Shown here: piece by piece, positions 16,723-24,229 of the stretch
How positions within the stretch are numbered: the first letter of the stretch is position 1
How the letters are laid out: each line of letters starts with the position of its first letter
Source: FEN-1219 sp964503125
GTDB lineage: Bacteria > Pseudomonadota > Gammaproteobacteria > Steroidobacterales > Rariloculaceae
Assembly (NCBI GenBank): GCA_964503125.1
Contig: CAZCZE010000020.1
Coordinates: 248,001-312,000 of the forward strand
Direction of reading: 5' to 3'
Length of the DNA: 64,000 nucleotides
Notes under the pieces: generated by a model
Told to the model about the DNA's origin: nothing
The model's input: the letters and a program-made list of their open reading frames with translations, nothing else
Databases searched by the model: none
Position numbers and translations under genes: made by a program

Positions 16723-17865
16723 TTAGTCCGTTGTGCTCGACGCGTTGCCGTAGTGCGCGTCGCTGATCCACGCTACGCCCGCGTTGGCATTGCCTGCCGT
16801 AACGCGACGCTTCGCAAAGTTGATCGAGCGCACGACTTTGATAGCCGTTGACTCGGCTTGGAACATCGACACGACTTCTTCGCTCGTGCCAGTCGGCCCA
16901 AGCGCGTCTTGCGTCGGGACGCTGTTCATTTCAATGCTCGCGTCGCGCGAGACACTGACCTGCACGCCGCTGTCGCCGATCTTGTAAACGTCGGACGGCT
17001 TGATTAGCGCGATAACTGACGACGAAATGTTGTCACCAGTCTTCACGGCGATGCCTTCGAGCGTGCCGCCGTTGCGGGTAATGTCGGGGAAGGCCTTGTT
17101 GCCAAGCTCGTTACGCATGAGCGCGAGCGCCTGGGCAAGCACCTTCGACATGATGAAGCTCAGCTCGCCGCCAGCGTTCTTGGCCGTAATGAACGCCGTC
17201 AGCAGCTCCTGCAAGTCGGCGTACACGGCGTCAAGGTCGAAGCCGTTGCTGCCGAGCGCTGTAATGCCGTTGAACAAGCCCGCGGGCGACTCATTCGAGA
17301 CAGCAGCCGTGTTGCTTGCAAACGTGCCGTCAACGCGTTGCGCCGAAGCCTGCACGAGCGCGTCGCGCAAGAGCAAGTCAGCAGACGGCGAAGAGTCGCG
17401 CAGCAGCTCGTTAGTCACGACCGCGAGTGCGGCGACCTTGAGCGGCGCGAGCGTCACAGTCGAGAAGTCGCCCGACGTGACAGGGATCGCCTTGCCTTGC
17501 TTGACCCAGTAGCCCGTGGCGGCGCCGTCTTGGCCCTTGACCGTCACGTTCGCCGGAATCTCGCGAAGCGCGAGCTGGTCGAAAATCGTCGCAGCGTAAA
17601 GGAACTCGATAAAGTCGCCCGTGTAGCGCGCATCGGCTTGCACAAGCTCCGCGCCCCATTCACCAGACAGCGAGCCGCCGCCTGCAACTTCGTTCGCCTT
17701 GATCCACGAAACCAGCTGCGGGTGCGTCTTGCCCCACAAGTGCTGGGCAACCGCGCTGGGCGTTGATTGGTTGATATGCGCGAGTGCGCGAGCCTTGACG
17801 GCGCGCACGAAGGATTGACCGGCGAATTGATCTTCGCCCGGATTGTTTCTGACAAAGGTTTTCAT
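16723..17865 (-). CDS. Phage major capsid protein (HK97 fold)
   Basis: 380 residues from ATG 17865; the open frame extends upstream without homology. The middle V-T-L-A-P-L-K-V-A-A-L-A-V-V-T-N-E-L-L-R-D and the later block around F-I-M-S-K-V-L-A-Q-A-L-A-L-M-R-N are diagnostic of HK97-type capsid proteins. The N-terminal ~100 residues could be a delta domain. It would build the icosahedral shell. No protease, portal or terminase gene lies near, unlike the usual phage head operon. Confidence 0.85.
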   Translation of the reverse strand: MKTFVRNNPGEDQFAGQSFVRAVKARALAHINQSTPSAVAQHLWGKTHPQLVSWIKANEVAGGGSLSGEWGAELVQADARYTGDFIEFLYAATIFDQLALREIPANVTVKGQDGAATGYWVKQGKAIPVTSGDFSTVTLAPLKVAALAVVTNELLRDSSPSADLLLRDALVQASAQRVDGTFASNTAAVSNESPAGLFNGITALGSNGFDLDAVYADLQELLTAFITAKNAGGELSFIMSKVLAQALALMRNELGNKAFPDITRNGGTLEGIAVKTGDNISSSVIALIKPSDVYKIGDSGVQVSVSRDASIEMNSVPTQDALGPTGTSEEVVSMFQAESTAIKVVRSINFAKRRVTAGNANAGVAWISDAHYGNASSTTD

Positions 17866-18214
17866 TGTTTTACCGTTGCAAAAGTTACGGGCAGCAACAT
17901 GCCTGCCCAGATAAAGCCTGTTTGCATCGGCCCAACGCGGCGCGATTGATGCCAGCAGCGCGCACGAATGCACGCGCTACCGTTTTAGGCGCTTCGACTC
18001 GCTACGGCGTAGGTGACTGCCCAACGCGGCATCTACCGTGAGCGAATGTCGGCGAGCGCTTCGCTAAGACGTGCTTAGCGAAACACTCCGCGAACTTCGG
18101 TACTCCGGCTGCCGTCTATGGCGGCAGACGGCAGCCGTTTCCCGAACACAAACGAAACATGAAACTGCAAGAGACTACGAAAGCAGCAACGCCAAACGCG
18201 GCTTACTGCGGTTA
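17866..18214. other. Gene-free region upstream of the capsid gene with inverted repeats
   Basis: 349 bp without a credible gene. It holds a 9-bp-arm inverted repeat TTCGCTAAG/CTTAGCGAA (18060-18082, 5-bp spacer) and a 12-bp-arm perfect repeat CGGCTGCCGTCT/AGACGGCAGCCG (18106-18137, 8-bp spacer). It also has direct repeats GCCCAACGCGGC at 17930 and 18019, with a one-base variant at 18191. The region probably includes the capsid promoter. An origin, packaging site or operator are alternatives. Confidence 0.5.
18106..18137. repeat. Perfect 12-bp-arm inverted repeat
   Basis: CGGCTGCCGTCT, spacer ATGGCGGC, AGACGGCAGCCG, then TTTCCC. It is long and perfect for a chance event. It could be a terminator for plus-strand transcription, but no plus-strand gene precedes it. 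Confidence 0.6.
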
Positions 18215-18562
18215 CTAGGGCGCTCGACGGCGTGGCGGCTTCCGAGCACCCTCACTTGGAAAGGTAACACGCGAAACTGAGCACTTTGTGCGCTCACCAA
18301 GAATGCGCACTACAGCGTCACGCGAAATGACGCGCCCATAGCGTGCGGAAAGAATCGTTGCCACGTCTTCTGTAGGTAGACCGCGCTTCCGTAGCATCCG
18401 TGCTCGACGTTGCCAAGGCTCAAGCGATTTACCTTCCACGGGTATAACGTGCCGCAAGCACGGCGCCTGCCGTGTGCACGGGCACTGCTTGGGCCACTTG
18501 CGCGGCCCAGTACCTAGATTTTCATACAACCACGGGCGCCAGGCCCAGTCACTCGCCGCCAT
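18215..18562 (-). CDS. Hypothetical Cys/Arg-rich protein with HTH-like segment
   Basis: 115 residues. The N-terminal C-P-C-T-R-Q-A-P-C-L-R-H may bind metal. The middle L-P-T-E-D-V-A-T-I-L-S-A-R-Y-G-R-V-I-S-R-D-A-V-V-R-I-L reads as a helix-turn-helix. The tail is basic. It is probably a small DNA-binding regulator of the island; family not recognised. Confidence 0.55.
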   Translation of the reverse strand: MAASDWAWRPWLYENLGTGPRKWPKQCPCTRQAPCLRHVIPVEGKSLEPWQRRARMLRKRGLPTEDVATILSARYGRVISRDAVVRILGERTKCSVSRVTFPSEGARKPPRRRAP

Positions 18563-18636
18563 TTTGAAACCGCCATAACTAACCGCCAGGCGGAATGGTC
18601 GCGGGCGTGCACGGCGCCCGGTAGTGACACAAATAG

Positions 18637-18837
18637 CTAGGCTAAGTCGTCTAGCTCTTTGCGCTTGCGATGTAGCTGCTTTAGCAGAGCTTCAGGCGTC
18701 GTGCGGTATCTATCCGCGTTGAGCGCAGCCCATTTCTCTTTGCCAATGCCGCTCGCTAGCCACGCGTCGAAGGGCGCGTAGTTGTCATGCACGGGCGGTC
18801 TTCCGCGCGCTCGGCGAGTAGCCCGCTTCTTAGCCAT
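18637..18837 (-). CDS. Hypothetical small basic protein coupled to integrase
   Basis: 66 residues. The basic N-terminus (M-A-K-K-R-A-T-R-R-A-R-G-R-P-P) has an AT-hook-like G-R-P-P, followed by a helical C-terminus. Its ATG overlaps the integrase stop by 8 bp, so it is translated from the integrase transcript. It could be an accessory recombination factor. Confidence 0.55.
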   Translation of the reverse strand: MAKKRATRRARGRPPVHDNYAPFDAWLASGIGKEKWAALNADRYRTTPEALLKQLHRKRKELDDLA

Positions 18838-20128
18838 GCGCGTTCGCTCCGCTCAAGAAGTCGGACCATTCCTGCATGAGCTGCCCGCGCAGCTCCAATA
18901 GCTCGCCGCGCGCGTAGGCGGATCGCGTTTCGTCGCTGTTGACGTGCGCCAACTGAAGCTCGCTAACTTCGTCTGCGTACTTGGTCAGCCGCGTCTCGCG
19001 GTGCCAATCCTTGAACGAGCTGCGCGCCGTACCGTGCGGCGTGGCAGGCGCGTTGAGCTTAGGATCAAGGTAACCGACGCCGCCGCGCTTCATGTCCGCT
19101 GCGTGCATATCCTTCATGAGTTTGGATAGCGTGTTGTCGCTTAGGGCGCTGCCCTTCTCGCTGGGGAACATCAAGTCATCCGGCTTGCCCTTCGGCTGCG
19201 CCTGGACTAGCTCAAGCGCACGGCCAACGAGCGGCACGCGGTGTTCAAGCTCCGCTTTCATGCGCTCGGCCGGCACGGTCCACACGCAGGCGTCAAGATC
19301 GAACTCGCGCCACGTCGCAAGGCGCGCTTCGCCGCTGCGTGACGCTGTCAGGATGGCTAGCTCAAGAGCCTTCGCGGCGACCGAGCCGCGCGGACGGTTG
19401 CGCAGATCGGCCATGAAGGCCGGCAATCGTTTCCACGGCAGCGCCGGATGGTGGCGCTTCTTGCCGCGCTTTTTCTTGAGCTTGCTCGGCTTGGGCAGCA
19501 GCGCATCTAGGCCGCCTTTCCAGCGTGCCGGATTGTCTGCGCCGCGGTGCCCTTTGGCGTGCGAGTAGTCTAGAACTTGCTCGATACGCTGACGCACTCG
19601 TGTAGCAGTCTCGGTCTTCGTGTTCCAAATTGGCTCAAGCACGCGCAATACGTGCTTGCGCTCGATGCTGCTCACTTCCATAGCGCCGAGCAGCGGGAAA
19701 GCGTAAGTCTCTAGAGTGTTTATCCACTGCGCCGAGTGCTTGGCGTTCTTGAACTCTTGCGACTTGATGATGTGCAGGTCTTTCGCGTCTTGCTCGAACG
19801 TAACCCGGCTAAGCTCTACAGCCTTGCGCTGCTCAGCTGCTGCCGTCTTTGCTTTCTCACGTTCTGCGACAACGTCTGCGCCTTGCCGTATCTGCAAGTA
19901 AAGCTTGCGCGCTTCTTCCCGAGCTGCTTGCAGGTCAATGATTGGATAGCCGCCTAGCCCAATGTCGTGAGCCTTGCCCGCGTACATGGAGCGCATGACC
20001 CATTGGGCCGAAAGCGTGTCAGTGACGCGCAAGCACAGACCGGGCACGCCGCCGACTGAGTGCCTGCCTGGCTTCTTAGCCAGCGCCTTCACTGCAACGG
20101 CCGACAAGACCTTGGCTACCTTTGGCAT
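18830..20128 (-). CDS. Tyrosine-type integrase (P4-like, DUF4102 arm domain)
   Basis: 432 residues from ATG 20128. The N-terminal arm-binding domain includes K-K-P-G-R-H-S-V-G-G-V-P-G-L-C-L-R-V and D-I-G-L-G-G-Y-P. The catalytic set is visible: R in T-A-S-R-S-G-E-A-R, H-x-x-x-R in P-H-G-T-A-R, H in L-Q-L-A-H-V-N and the nucleophile Y in R-S-A-Y-A-R-G. It catalyses site-specific recombination at the tRNA-Ser end. It lies next to attR and points inward to the element. Confidence 0.93.
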   Translation of the reverse strand: MPKVAKVLSAVAVKALAKKPGRHSVGGVPGLCLRVTDTLSAQWVMRSMYAGKAHDIGLGGYPIIDLQAAREEARKLYLQIRQGADVVAEREKAKTAAAEQRKAVELSRVTFEQDAKDLHIIKSQEFKNAKHSAQWINTLETYAFPLLGAMEVSSIERKHVLRVLEPIWNTKTETATRVRQRIEQVLDYSHAKGHRGADNPARWKGGLDALLPKPSKLKKKRGKKRHHPALPWKRLPAFMADLRNRPRGSVAAKALELAILTASRSGEARLATWREFDLDACVWTVPAERMKAELEHRVPLVGRALELVQAQPKGKPDDLMFPSEKGSALSDNTLSKLMKDMHAADMKRGGVGYLDPKLNAPATPHGTARSSFKDWHRETRLTKYADEVSELQLAHVNSDETRSAYARGELLELRGQLMQEWSDFLSGANAHG

Positions 20129-20144
20129 GGGTGTTCTGTCCCTG

Positions 20145-20158
20145 AACCTGTCCCATAA
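20145..20158. repeat. Subterminal repeat, right copy
   Basis: Same 14-bp AACCTGTCCCATAA as at 9527-9540, in the same orientation, located 17 bp upstream of the integrase ATG. A TGTCCC half-copy lies just before it (20137-20142). Confidence 0.5.
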
Positions 20159-20301
20159 CAAGAGTAGCATAGCTGCTCGTCGCGAAGCACAGCCATGCGC
20201 TGATATGCGCCAGGGCTGCGAGGCCGCGAGCTAGGCGGCGCCTAGGCTAGAGCGGCTGAAACCCGCGCGGCTGTTGGGTCTGGCAGGATGCCGCCTGCGG
20301 A

Positions 20302-20316
20302 CTCTCTCTCCGCCAA
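20302..20316. repeat. attR of island 1 / attL of island 2
   Basis: Exact 15-bp copy of the tRNA-Ser 3' end including CCA. It separates the complete island 1 from an older island 2 whose broken integrase starts about 225 bp further on. Confidence 0.8.
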
Positions 20317-20445
20317 TTACTGATTTCACGCCAGCTCAGGCAGTCCTAAGAAACGCGGTAAAGGCCCTGAATCCCAGGGTTTTTCATTCTCACGGCGTTT
20401 CGTAGGCTCTCGGTGTGCCTCAACCAGACGTGGGTACTTTTTGGC

Positions 20446-20550
20446 TCTGGTGCATTGGCGGGAATCGGGAGGATCGGGCGCTGGCGCAACCTCTGCCTTT
20501 CGATCCACCGCCGGAACGCATTCCTCCCGCTCGACCGCCAATGCACCAGA
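20446..20550. repeat. Imperfect 105-bp inverted repeat
   Basis: TCTGGTGCATTGGCGG (20446-20461) is perfectly complementary to 20535-20550. The arms extend inward imperfectly (a CGGGAGGA stretch is shared with a 2-nt slip). The right arm covers the ATG of the integrase fragment. It may fold at RNA or ssDNA level; purpose unknown. Confidence 0.55.
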
Positions 20551-20897
20551 ACTCACGGGTAAACACTCGCAGTGAGACTGAGCCTCCTGGCATTGAGTCG
20601 TTACGATACGCGCGAAAGATCTTCGACGGGCGTCGCTTGTATTTGCTAGTGATGCCGAACGGCGGCCGGTACTGGCGCTACAACTATCGATTCGCTGGCA
20701 AGCTAAAGACACTCGCCTTGGGAGTCCATCCTGATGTTTCGCTCGACAAGGCGAGGGCGCGACACCGGGTCGCGCGCGCGCTTCTTGCGGATGGCGTTGA
20801 TCCGTCCGCCCGCAAGCGGGTGCTGGGCAACCGTGTCTTTGCGATGCCGATTGGCGACCCGGGAGGGGATTCAGGCCTTGGCGGCGTCGATCTGTGA
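20541..20897 (+). pseudogene. Truncated tyrosine integrase (arm-binding domain only)
   Basis: From ATG 20541 the first ~90 residues match the DUF4102 arm domain: Y-A-R-K-I-F-D-G-R-R-L-Y-L-L-V-M then Y-R-F-A-G-K-L-K-T-L-A-L-G-V-H-P-D-V-S-L and A-R-A-R-H-R-V-A-R-A-L-L-A-D-G-V-D-P-S. Homology stops near 20815 and the frame ends at 20897. The core-binding and catalytic domains are missing, so it cannot recombine. Confidence 0.8.
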
Positions 20898-20951
20898 CCT
20901 AAGCCCGCGCAATGGGGGTGGCTGGTCGAAGGCGCGGCTTTATGCCAGATA

Positions 20952-20980
20952 TTGCATACGTATGCGAGATCGGGCATAGT
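20952..20980 (+). promoter_or_regulatory. Promoter with palindromic operator for the HigB-HigA gene
   Basis: -35 TTGCAT (20952-20957), 17-bp spacer, -10 CATAGT (20975-20980). The perfect 12-bp palindrome GCATACGTATGC (20954-20965) overlaps the -35 and is a likely site for the HTH of the encoded protein. Initiation would fall at about 20987, the GTG itself, so the mRNA may be leaderless. Confidence 0.6.
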
Positions 20981-20986
20981 CTGCCC

Positions 20987-21622
20987 GTGAAACCAGTCGT
21001 CTGGATGGGCAGCAGCAGGGAGGATCTAAAGGAGTTTCCGGAAGCAGTGCAGGATGCCGTGGGTTTTGAGTTGTACCGGGTCCAGTGTGGGCTCGAGCCA
21101 AAAGATTGGAAGTCGATGACGGGTGTCGGTACTGGGGTCAAGGAAATTCGCGTGCGGGACGAAGCCGGAATCTTTCGGATGATCTATCTAGCGACGCGCC
21201 CGGAAGGGGTCTACGTATTGCACTGCTTCCAGAAGAAGACTCAACGGACGAGCCGTTCGGATTTGCAATTGGCGACGAAGCGATTTGATCGATTGCAAGG
21301 TGAAGATATGAGAGTCAAGAAGGTTGCGGGCAGTGCACACGGTCCCCGTCATGTGACGCCTGCAGGGCGCAGTGTCTTTTACGATCTTTTCCCTGCGGAG
21401 AAAGCAGCCGAGATGGAAATGCGCGCACAGCTGCTGATTGGTCTGGAGCAGTGGCTGGAAAAGAGCCGCATGACGCAAGCCGCGGCTGCCAAGGTGCTGG
21501 GTGTTACCCAAGCGCGCGTGTCGGATCTGAAACGAGGCAAAATCGACCGATTCAGTATGGACCTATTGGTGCGGCTGGCAGCACGCGCCGGACTCAAGCC
21601 CAAGCTGAATCTCGCGGCGTAG
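20987..21622 (+). CDS. HigB-type toxin fused in frame to HigA-type HTH antitoxin
   Basis: 211 residues from GTG 20987; an upstream ATG at 20912 or 20942 would overlap the promoter. Residues ~1-105 are a RelE/HigB (phage Gp49-like) toxin: V-V-W-M-G-S-S-R-E-D-L-K-E-F-P, F-R-M-I-Y-L-A and V-Y-V-L-H-C-F-Q-K-K. Residues ~110-211 are an XRE antitoxin: R-M-T-Q-A-A-A-A-K-V-L-G-V-T-Q-A-R-V-S-D-L-K-R-G-K-I. No stop separates them. An AAGGTG lies just ahead of an internal ATG at 21308, so free antitoxin might still be made. Normally these are two genes. Confidence 0.85.
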   Translation: MKPVVWMGSSREDLKEFPEAVQDAVGFELYRVQCGLEPKDWKSMTGVGTGVKEIRVRDEAGIFRMIYLATRPEGVYVLHCFQKKTQRTSRSDLQLATKRFDRLQGEDMRVKKVAGSAHGPRHVTPAGRSVFYDLFPAEKAAEMEMRAQLLIGLEQWLEKSRMTQAAAAKVLGVTQARVSDLKRGKIDRFSMDLLVRLAARAGLKPKLNLAA

Positions 21623-22162
21623 GACCGGCGCGCATTGGGACGTCCGACAGCAGGACAGGTTCGATCCCGCTGCGAAGGGCTCCTTCGATGTCCATCGGAG
21701 GTCGTCTCCGACGAACAGCGTGCGCGAGCCTTCGTGCCGGAAGAGGAGCGTCTCGAGGACGTGTAACGTGTCATGTCGGCTGATGATCGCACCCCCTCGG
21801 CCGTCAACGCGCTCAAGCAGCGCCTCGAGGCGCTCGAGGTCGAGAAATGGCAGCTCCTGGCGGAATTGACCCGACTGCAAAGGACGGACGATGGCGTCGC
21901 TGAAGCGAGGGTAACGCCATCATAGGAGCGAGCGCCGGACGACCTGCTCCTTCGTACTGCGCGTGAACCTATCGTTTGTTCGCCGGCGTGAGTTCCCGAG
22001 GGTCCGAAGTCGCGCGCGAATCGGGACGTTGAGCGTTCAAAGCTGGGAATGGCTCGAATCCGCTCGCAGCCGGTCATTCACAGAGCTAAGCTCAACGCTG
22101 GATCGATCGACCGAGGTCGACCCAGAGCTGACATTCGGGCTCCGGATTTTGCGAATCATCAG
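21623..22162. other. Remnant region of island 2
   Basis: 540 bp with no intact gene of known family. A 50-codon ORF at 21773-21925 encodes a coiled-coil-like peptide (N-A-L-K-Q-R-L-E-A-L-E-V-E-K-W-Q-L-L-A-E-L) that looks like the N-terminus of a longer lost protein. Just before it, 21635-21760 reads as another truncated frame (S-D-E-Q-R-A-R-A-F-V-P-E-E-E-R-L-E-D-V). Both are probably debris. Confidence 0.4.
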
Positions 22163-22642
22163 ATGGCAAAGATTGTGCGAATCGCTCTTCCATTGCTCGC
22201 GTGCATGTCGGCGCTCGCTCAGGATTTCGATTACGCCTCGTATACTGAAAAGACGTTCAGCGAGGTGATCGATACTCATACCCAAGACTTCACTGTTGAT
22301 GCTGATATCGCTATCGAAAGGGCTGTTAGTGCGATCCCATTCAAGTACAGATCGAAGATTCGATTCACAAGAGTACTTAGGGACATACCGCAAGAGCGTC
22401 TCGATTTTATCAAGGGCTGGGGCGCGTCCCTTCAGCAACCCGTTGACTTCGTAGAAACTTACAGACGTGAGTTCTTGATCGAGGTTGACGGGATGGAGAT
22501 CTGGCTTCCAATGCAGGAACAGATCTTGCCATTTATGGGCAATGAGCTTGCCGTGGGAGACGAGTTTTATGTGTTTTACGTCGTCGCTGGAAAGTATCAG
22601 GATCAGTGGATATTTCTCGGGACGGAGTTCCAAGCGCGATAG
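22163..22642 (+). CDS. Hypothetical exported protein of low GC
   Basis: 159 residues from ATG 22163, giving a signal peptide (K-I-V-R-I-A-L-P-L-L-A-C-M-S-A-L-A, cleavage before Q-D). The mature part is mixed alpha/beta (F-V-E-T-Y-R-R-E-F-L-I-E-V-D-G-M-E-I-W-L-P then E-F-Y-V-F-Y-V-V-A-G-K-Y). GC content is clearly below the neighbours, pointing to horizontal origin. It is probably periplasmic; family not recognised. Confidence 0.65.
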   Translation: MAKIVRIALPLLACMSALAQDFDYASYTEKTFSEVIDTHTQDFTVDADIAIERAVSAIPFKYRSKIRFTRVLRDIPQERLDFIKGWGASLQQPVDFVETYRREFLIEVDGMEIWLPMQEQILPFMGNELAVGDEFYVFYVVAGKYQDQWIFLGTEFQAR

Positions 22643-23220
22643 CCAGCGACCGCAATTGGCCGAACTCGCGCGTACGCACGACGCGTTGCCAGCCAAAAGC
22701 CAACGTCCGCAGAGCGTGGCGAAGTGGTCATTCGCGGGCATCGTGATCGGCCGGGCCCGCCCATTCTGGGCGAGGCCAACAACGCATCCGCAGCGAGCCT
22801 TCAACACGTTGGTGAAACGCGGGGCACGAGACGGGGCGTGTGCCACGCTCGGTGCAGCGACTCGACGTTGCGGGACTTTTGCGGGACACGGTCAGGAGCA
22901 GTAGTGGGCGGCTCTGATAGCTTGCAGCGGGCACCGTCCGCGCTGCGTACTTAAACAACAAGTTGCTGTTCATATTGGCGTTCGCAATGCGGAGGTCGGT
23001 GGTTCGCTCTCCTCAGCTCCGGCGCTTCGCTAATTGCATCAAAGGTCGCGCGTCTTGCGTGGTTCCGCGAACGTGTGTGAGCTATAGTCCAACCGGAGCC
23101 GAGAGATGCTTGAGTCGGCAGAGCGTGTTGATTTACGCGCGGGTTTTCAAAGGCAACTTTGAAGGTACCGAAATTCGCGCCAAGGCAGACACGCTCGAAA
23201 ATCAATCGGTTGCGGCGGCG
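22643..23220. other. Gene-free remainder of island 2
   Basis: 578 bp. No open frame has family features, membrane or export signals, or a good RBS, and I see no structured repeat. It ends at the degenerate tRNA-Ser 3' copy. Confidence 0.4.
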
Positions 23221-23242
23221 TTCGAATCCCTCTCTCCCGCCA
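23221..23242. repeat. Third att copy: degenerate tRNA-Ser 3' end
   Basis: Starts TTCGAATCCC and ends CCCGCCA. It matches 23 bases of the tRNA T-arm/acceptor 3' half (9466-9488) except for one missing T in the CT-run. It is longer than the 15-bp copy at 20302 and lies 5 bp before the cysK stop, marking the outer end of the older insertion. Confidence 0.75.
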
Positions 23243-23247
23243 CTCCC

Positions 23248-24210
23248 TTACTTCTTCTCCAGGCTCGCGAGCCACTCGTCGTCCGAGCCCGCGTTCAAGT
23301 CGTCGAAGAGGTACGTGCCGAGATAACGCTCGCCCGTGTCGGGCAGCATCGCGAGCAGCACCGAGCCGGGCTTCGCCGTCTCGGCCGCTTTGAGCGCCGC
23401 GGCGAGCGTCGCGCCGGCCGAGATGCCGACGAAGATGCCTTCCTCGCGCGCGAGCCGGCGCGCCATCTCTTTGCCTTCCTCGTCGGTCACGGGCAAGAGG
23501 TGGTCGACCACCTTCGGGTTCAACACGTCGGGCAGGAAGTCGGGCGTCCAGCCCTGGATCTTGTGCGGCGCCCAGCTCTTGCCGCCGAGCAGCGACGCGC
23601 CCGCGGGCTCCGTCGCGACGATCTGCACCTCGGGACGCGCGAGCTTGATCACCTCGCCGGCGCCCGTGAGCGTGCCGCCCGTGCCCCAGCCCGTGACCCA
23701 GAAGTCGAGCCGACGACCCGCGAAGTCCTTCAAGATCTCGGGGCCCGTCGTCTGCCGGTGATAGGCGGGGTTCGCGGGGTTCTGGAACTGGCGCGCGAGG
23801 AACCAGCCATGCTTCTCGGCGAGCGACGCCGCGAGCCGCACCATGCCCGTGCCGCGCTCGGCGGCCGGCGTCAAGATCACTTTGGCGCCGAGCGCGCGCA
23901 TGATCTTGCGGCGCTCGACGGAGAACGTCTCGACCATCGTCGCGACGAACGGATAGCCCTTGGCCGCGCAGACCATCGCGAGCGCAATGCCCGTGTTACC
24001 CGAGGTCGCCTCGACGACCGTCTGGCCCGGCTTCAAGACGCCGCGCCGCTCGGCGTCGTCGATGATCGCGAACGCAAGCCGGTCCTTGACCGAGCCCAAA
24101 GGATTGAACGCCTCGATCTTCACGTAGATCGTGACGTGCTTCGGCGCAAGGCGGTGCAGCTTGACGACCGGCGTGTTGCCGATCGTGTCGAGAATGCTCT
24201 CGTAGATCAT
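23248..24210 (-). CDS. cysK: Cysteine synthase (O-acetylserine sulfhydrylase A)
   Basis: 320 residues. The PLP lysine lies in N-P-L-G-S-V-K-D-R-L-A near residue 42. T-S-G-N-T-G-I-A-L near residue 69 binds the substrate carboxylate, and G-T-G-G-T-L-T-G-A-G near residue 177 cradles the PLP phosphate. It makes cysteine from O-acetylserine and sulfide. It is downstream of cysG with a 19-bp gap, so one operon. Its 3' end now abuts island 2. Confidence 0.95.
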   Translation of the reverse strand: MIYESILDTIGNTPVVKLHRLAPKHVTIYVKIEAFNPLGSVKDRLAFAIIDDAERRGVLKPGQTVVEATSGNTGIALAMVCAAKGYPFVATMVETFSVERRKIMRALGAKVILTPAAERGTGMVRLAASLAEKHGWFLARQFQNPANPAYHRQTTGPEILKDFAGRRLDFWVTGWGTGGTLTGAGEVIKLARPEVQIVATEPAGASLLGGKSWAPHKIQGWTPDFLPDVLNPKVVDHLLPVTDEEGKEMARRLAREEGIFVGISAGATLAAALKAAETAKPGSVLLAMLPDTGERYLGTYLFDDLNAGSDDEWLASLEKK

Positions 24211-24229
24211 GCGGATTCCTTGTTGTTGC

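Larger units (their letters stand above)
9475..20316. mobile_element. Island 1: tRNA-Ser-integrated phage satellite-like element (~10.8 kb)
   Basis: It is bounded by the identical 15-bp att repeats and contains a complete tyrosine integrase at the distal end, an AlpA-like HTH, a major capsid gene, zinc-finger proteins and cargo. Base composition and codon use are visibly less GC-skewed than the flanking core genes. No terminase, portal, protease, tail, lysis or replication gene could be recognised, so it is better described as a satellite, capsid-bearing island or remnant prophage than a full phage. Confidence 0.8.
20317..23242. mobile_element. Island 2: decayed tRNA-Ser island (~2.9 kb)
   Basis: It lies between att copies at 20302 and 23221. 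It contains an integrase fragment next to the left att (usual position), a HigB-HigA fusion, a low-GC exported protein gene and non-coding remnants. The core gene cysK begins right after its right end. Confidence 0.7.

Noticed and set aside
20446..20550. Integron attC site
   Set aside because: The hairpin size fits, but the conserved GTTRRRY core and the R/L box layout are not present, and no integron integrase is near.
22037..22846. 269-residue minus-strand frame across the exported orphan
   Set aside because: No motif, no RBS and no signal. The plus-strand frame has a convincing signal peptide and start.
22985..23030. tRNA-like stretch with GGTTCG
   Set aside because: No acceptor stem or anticodon arm can be built around it.
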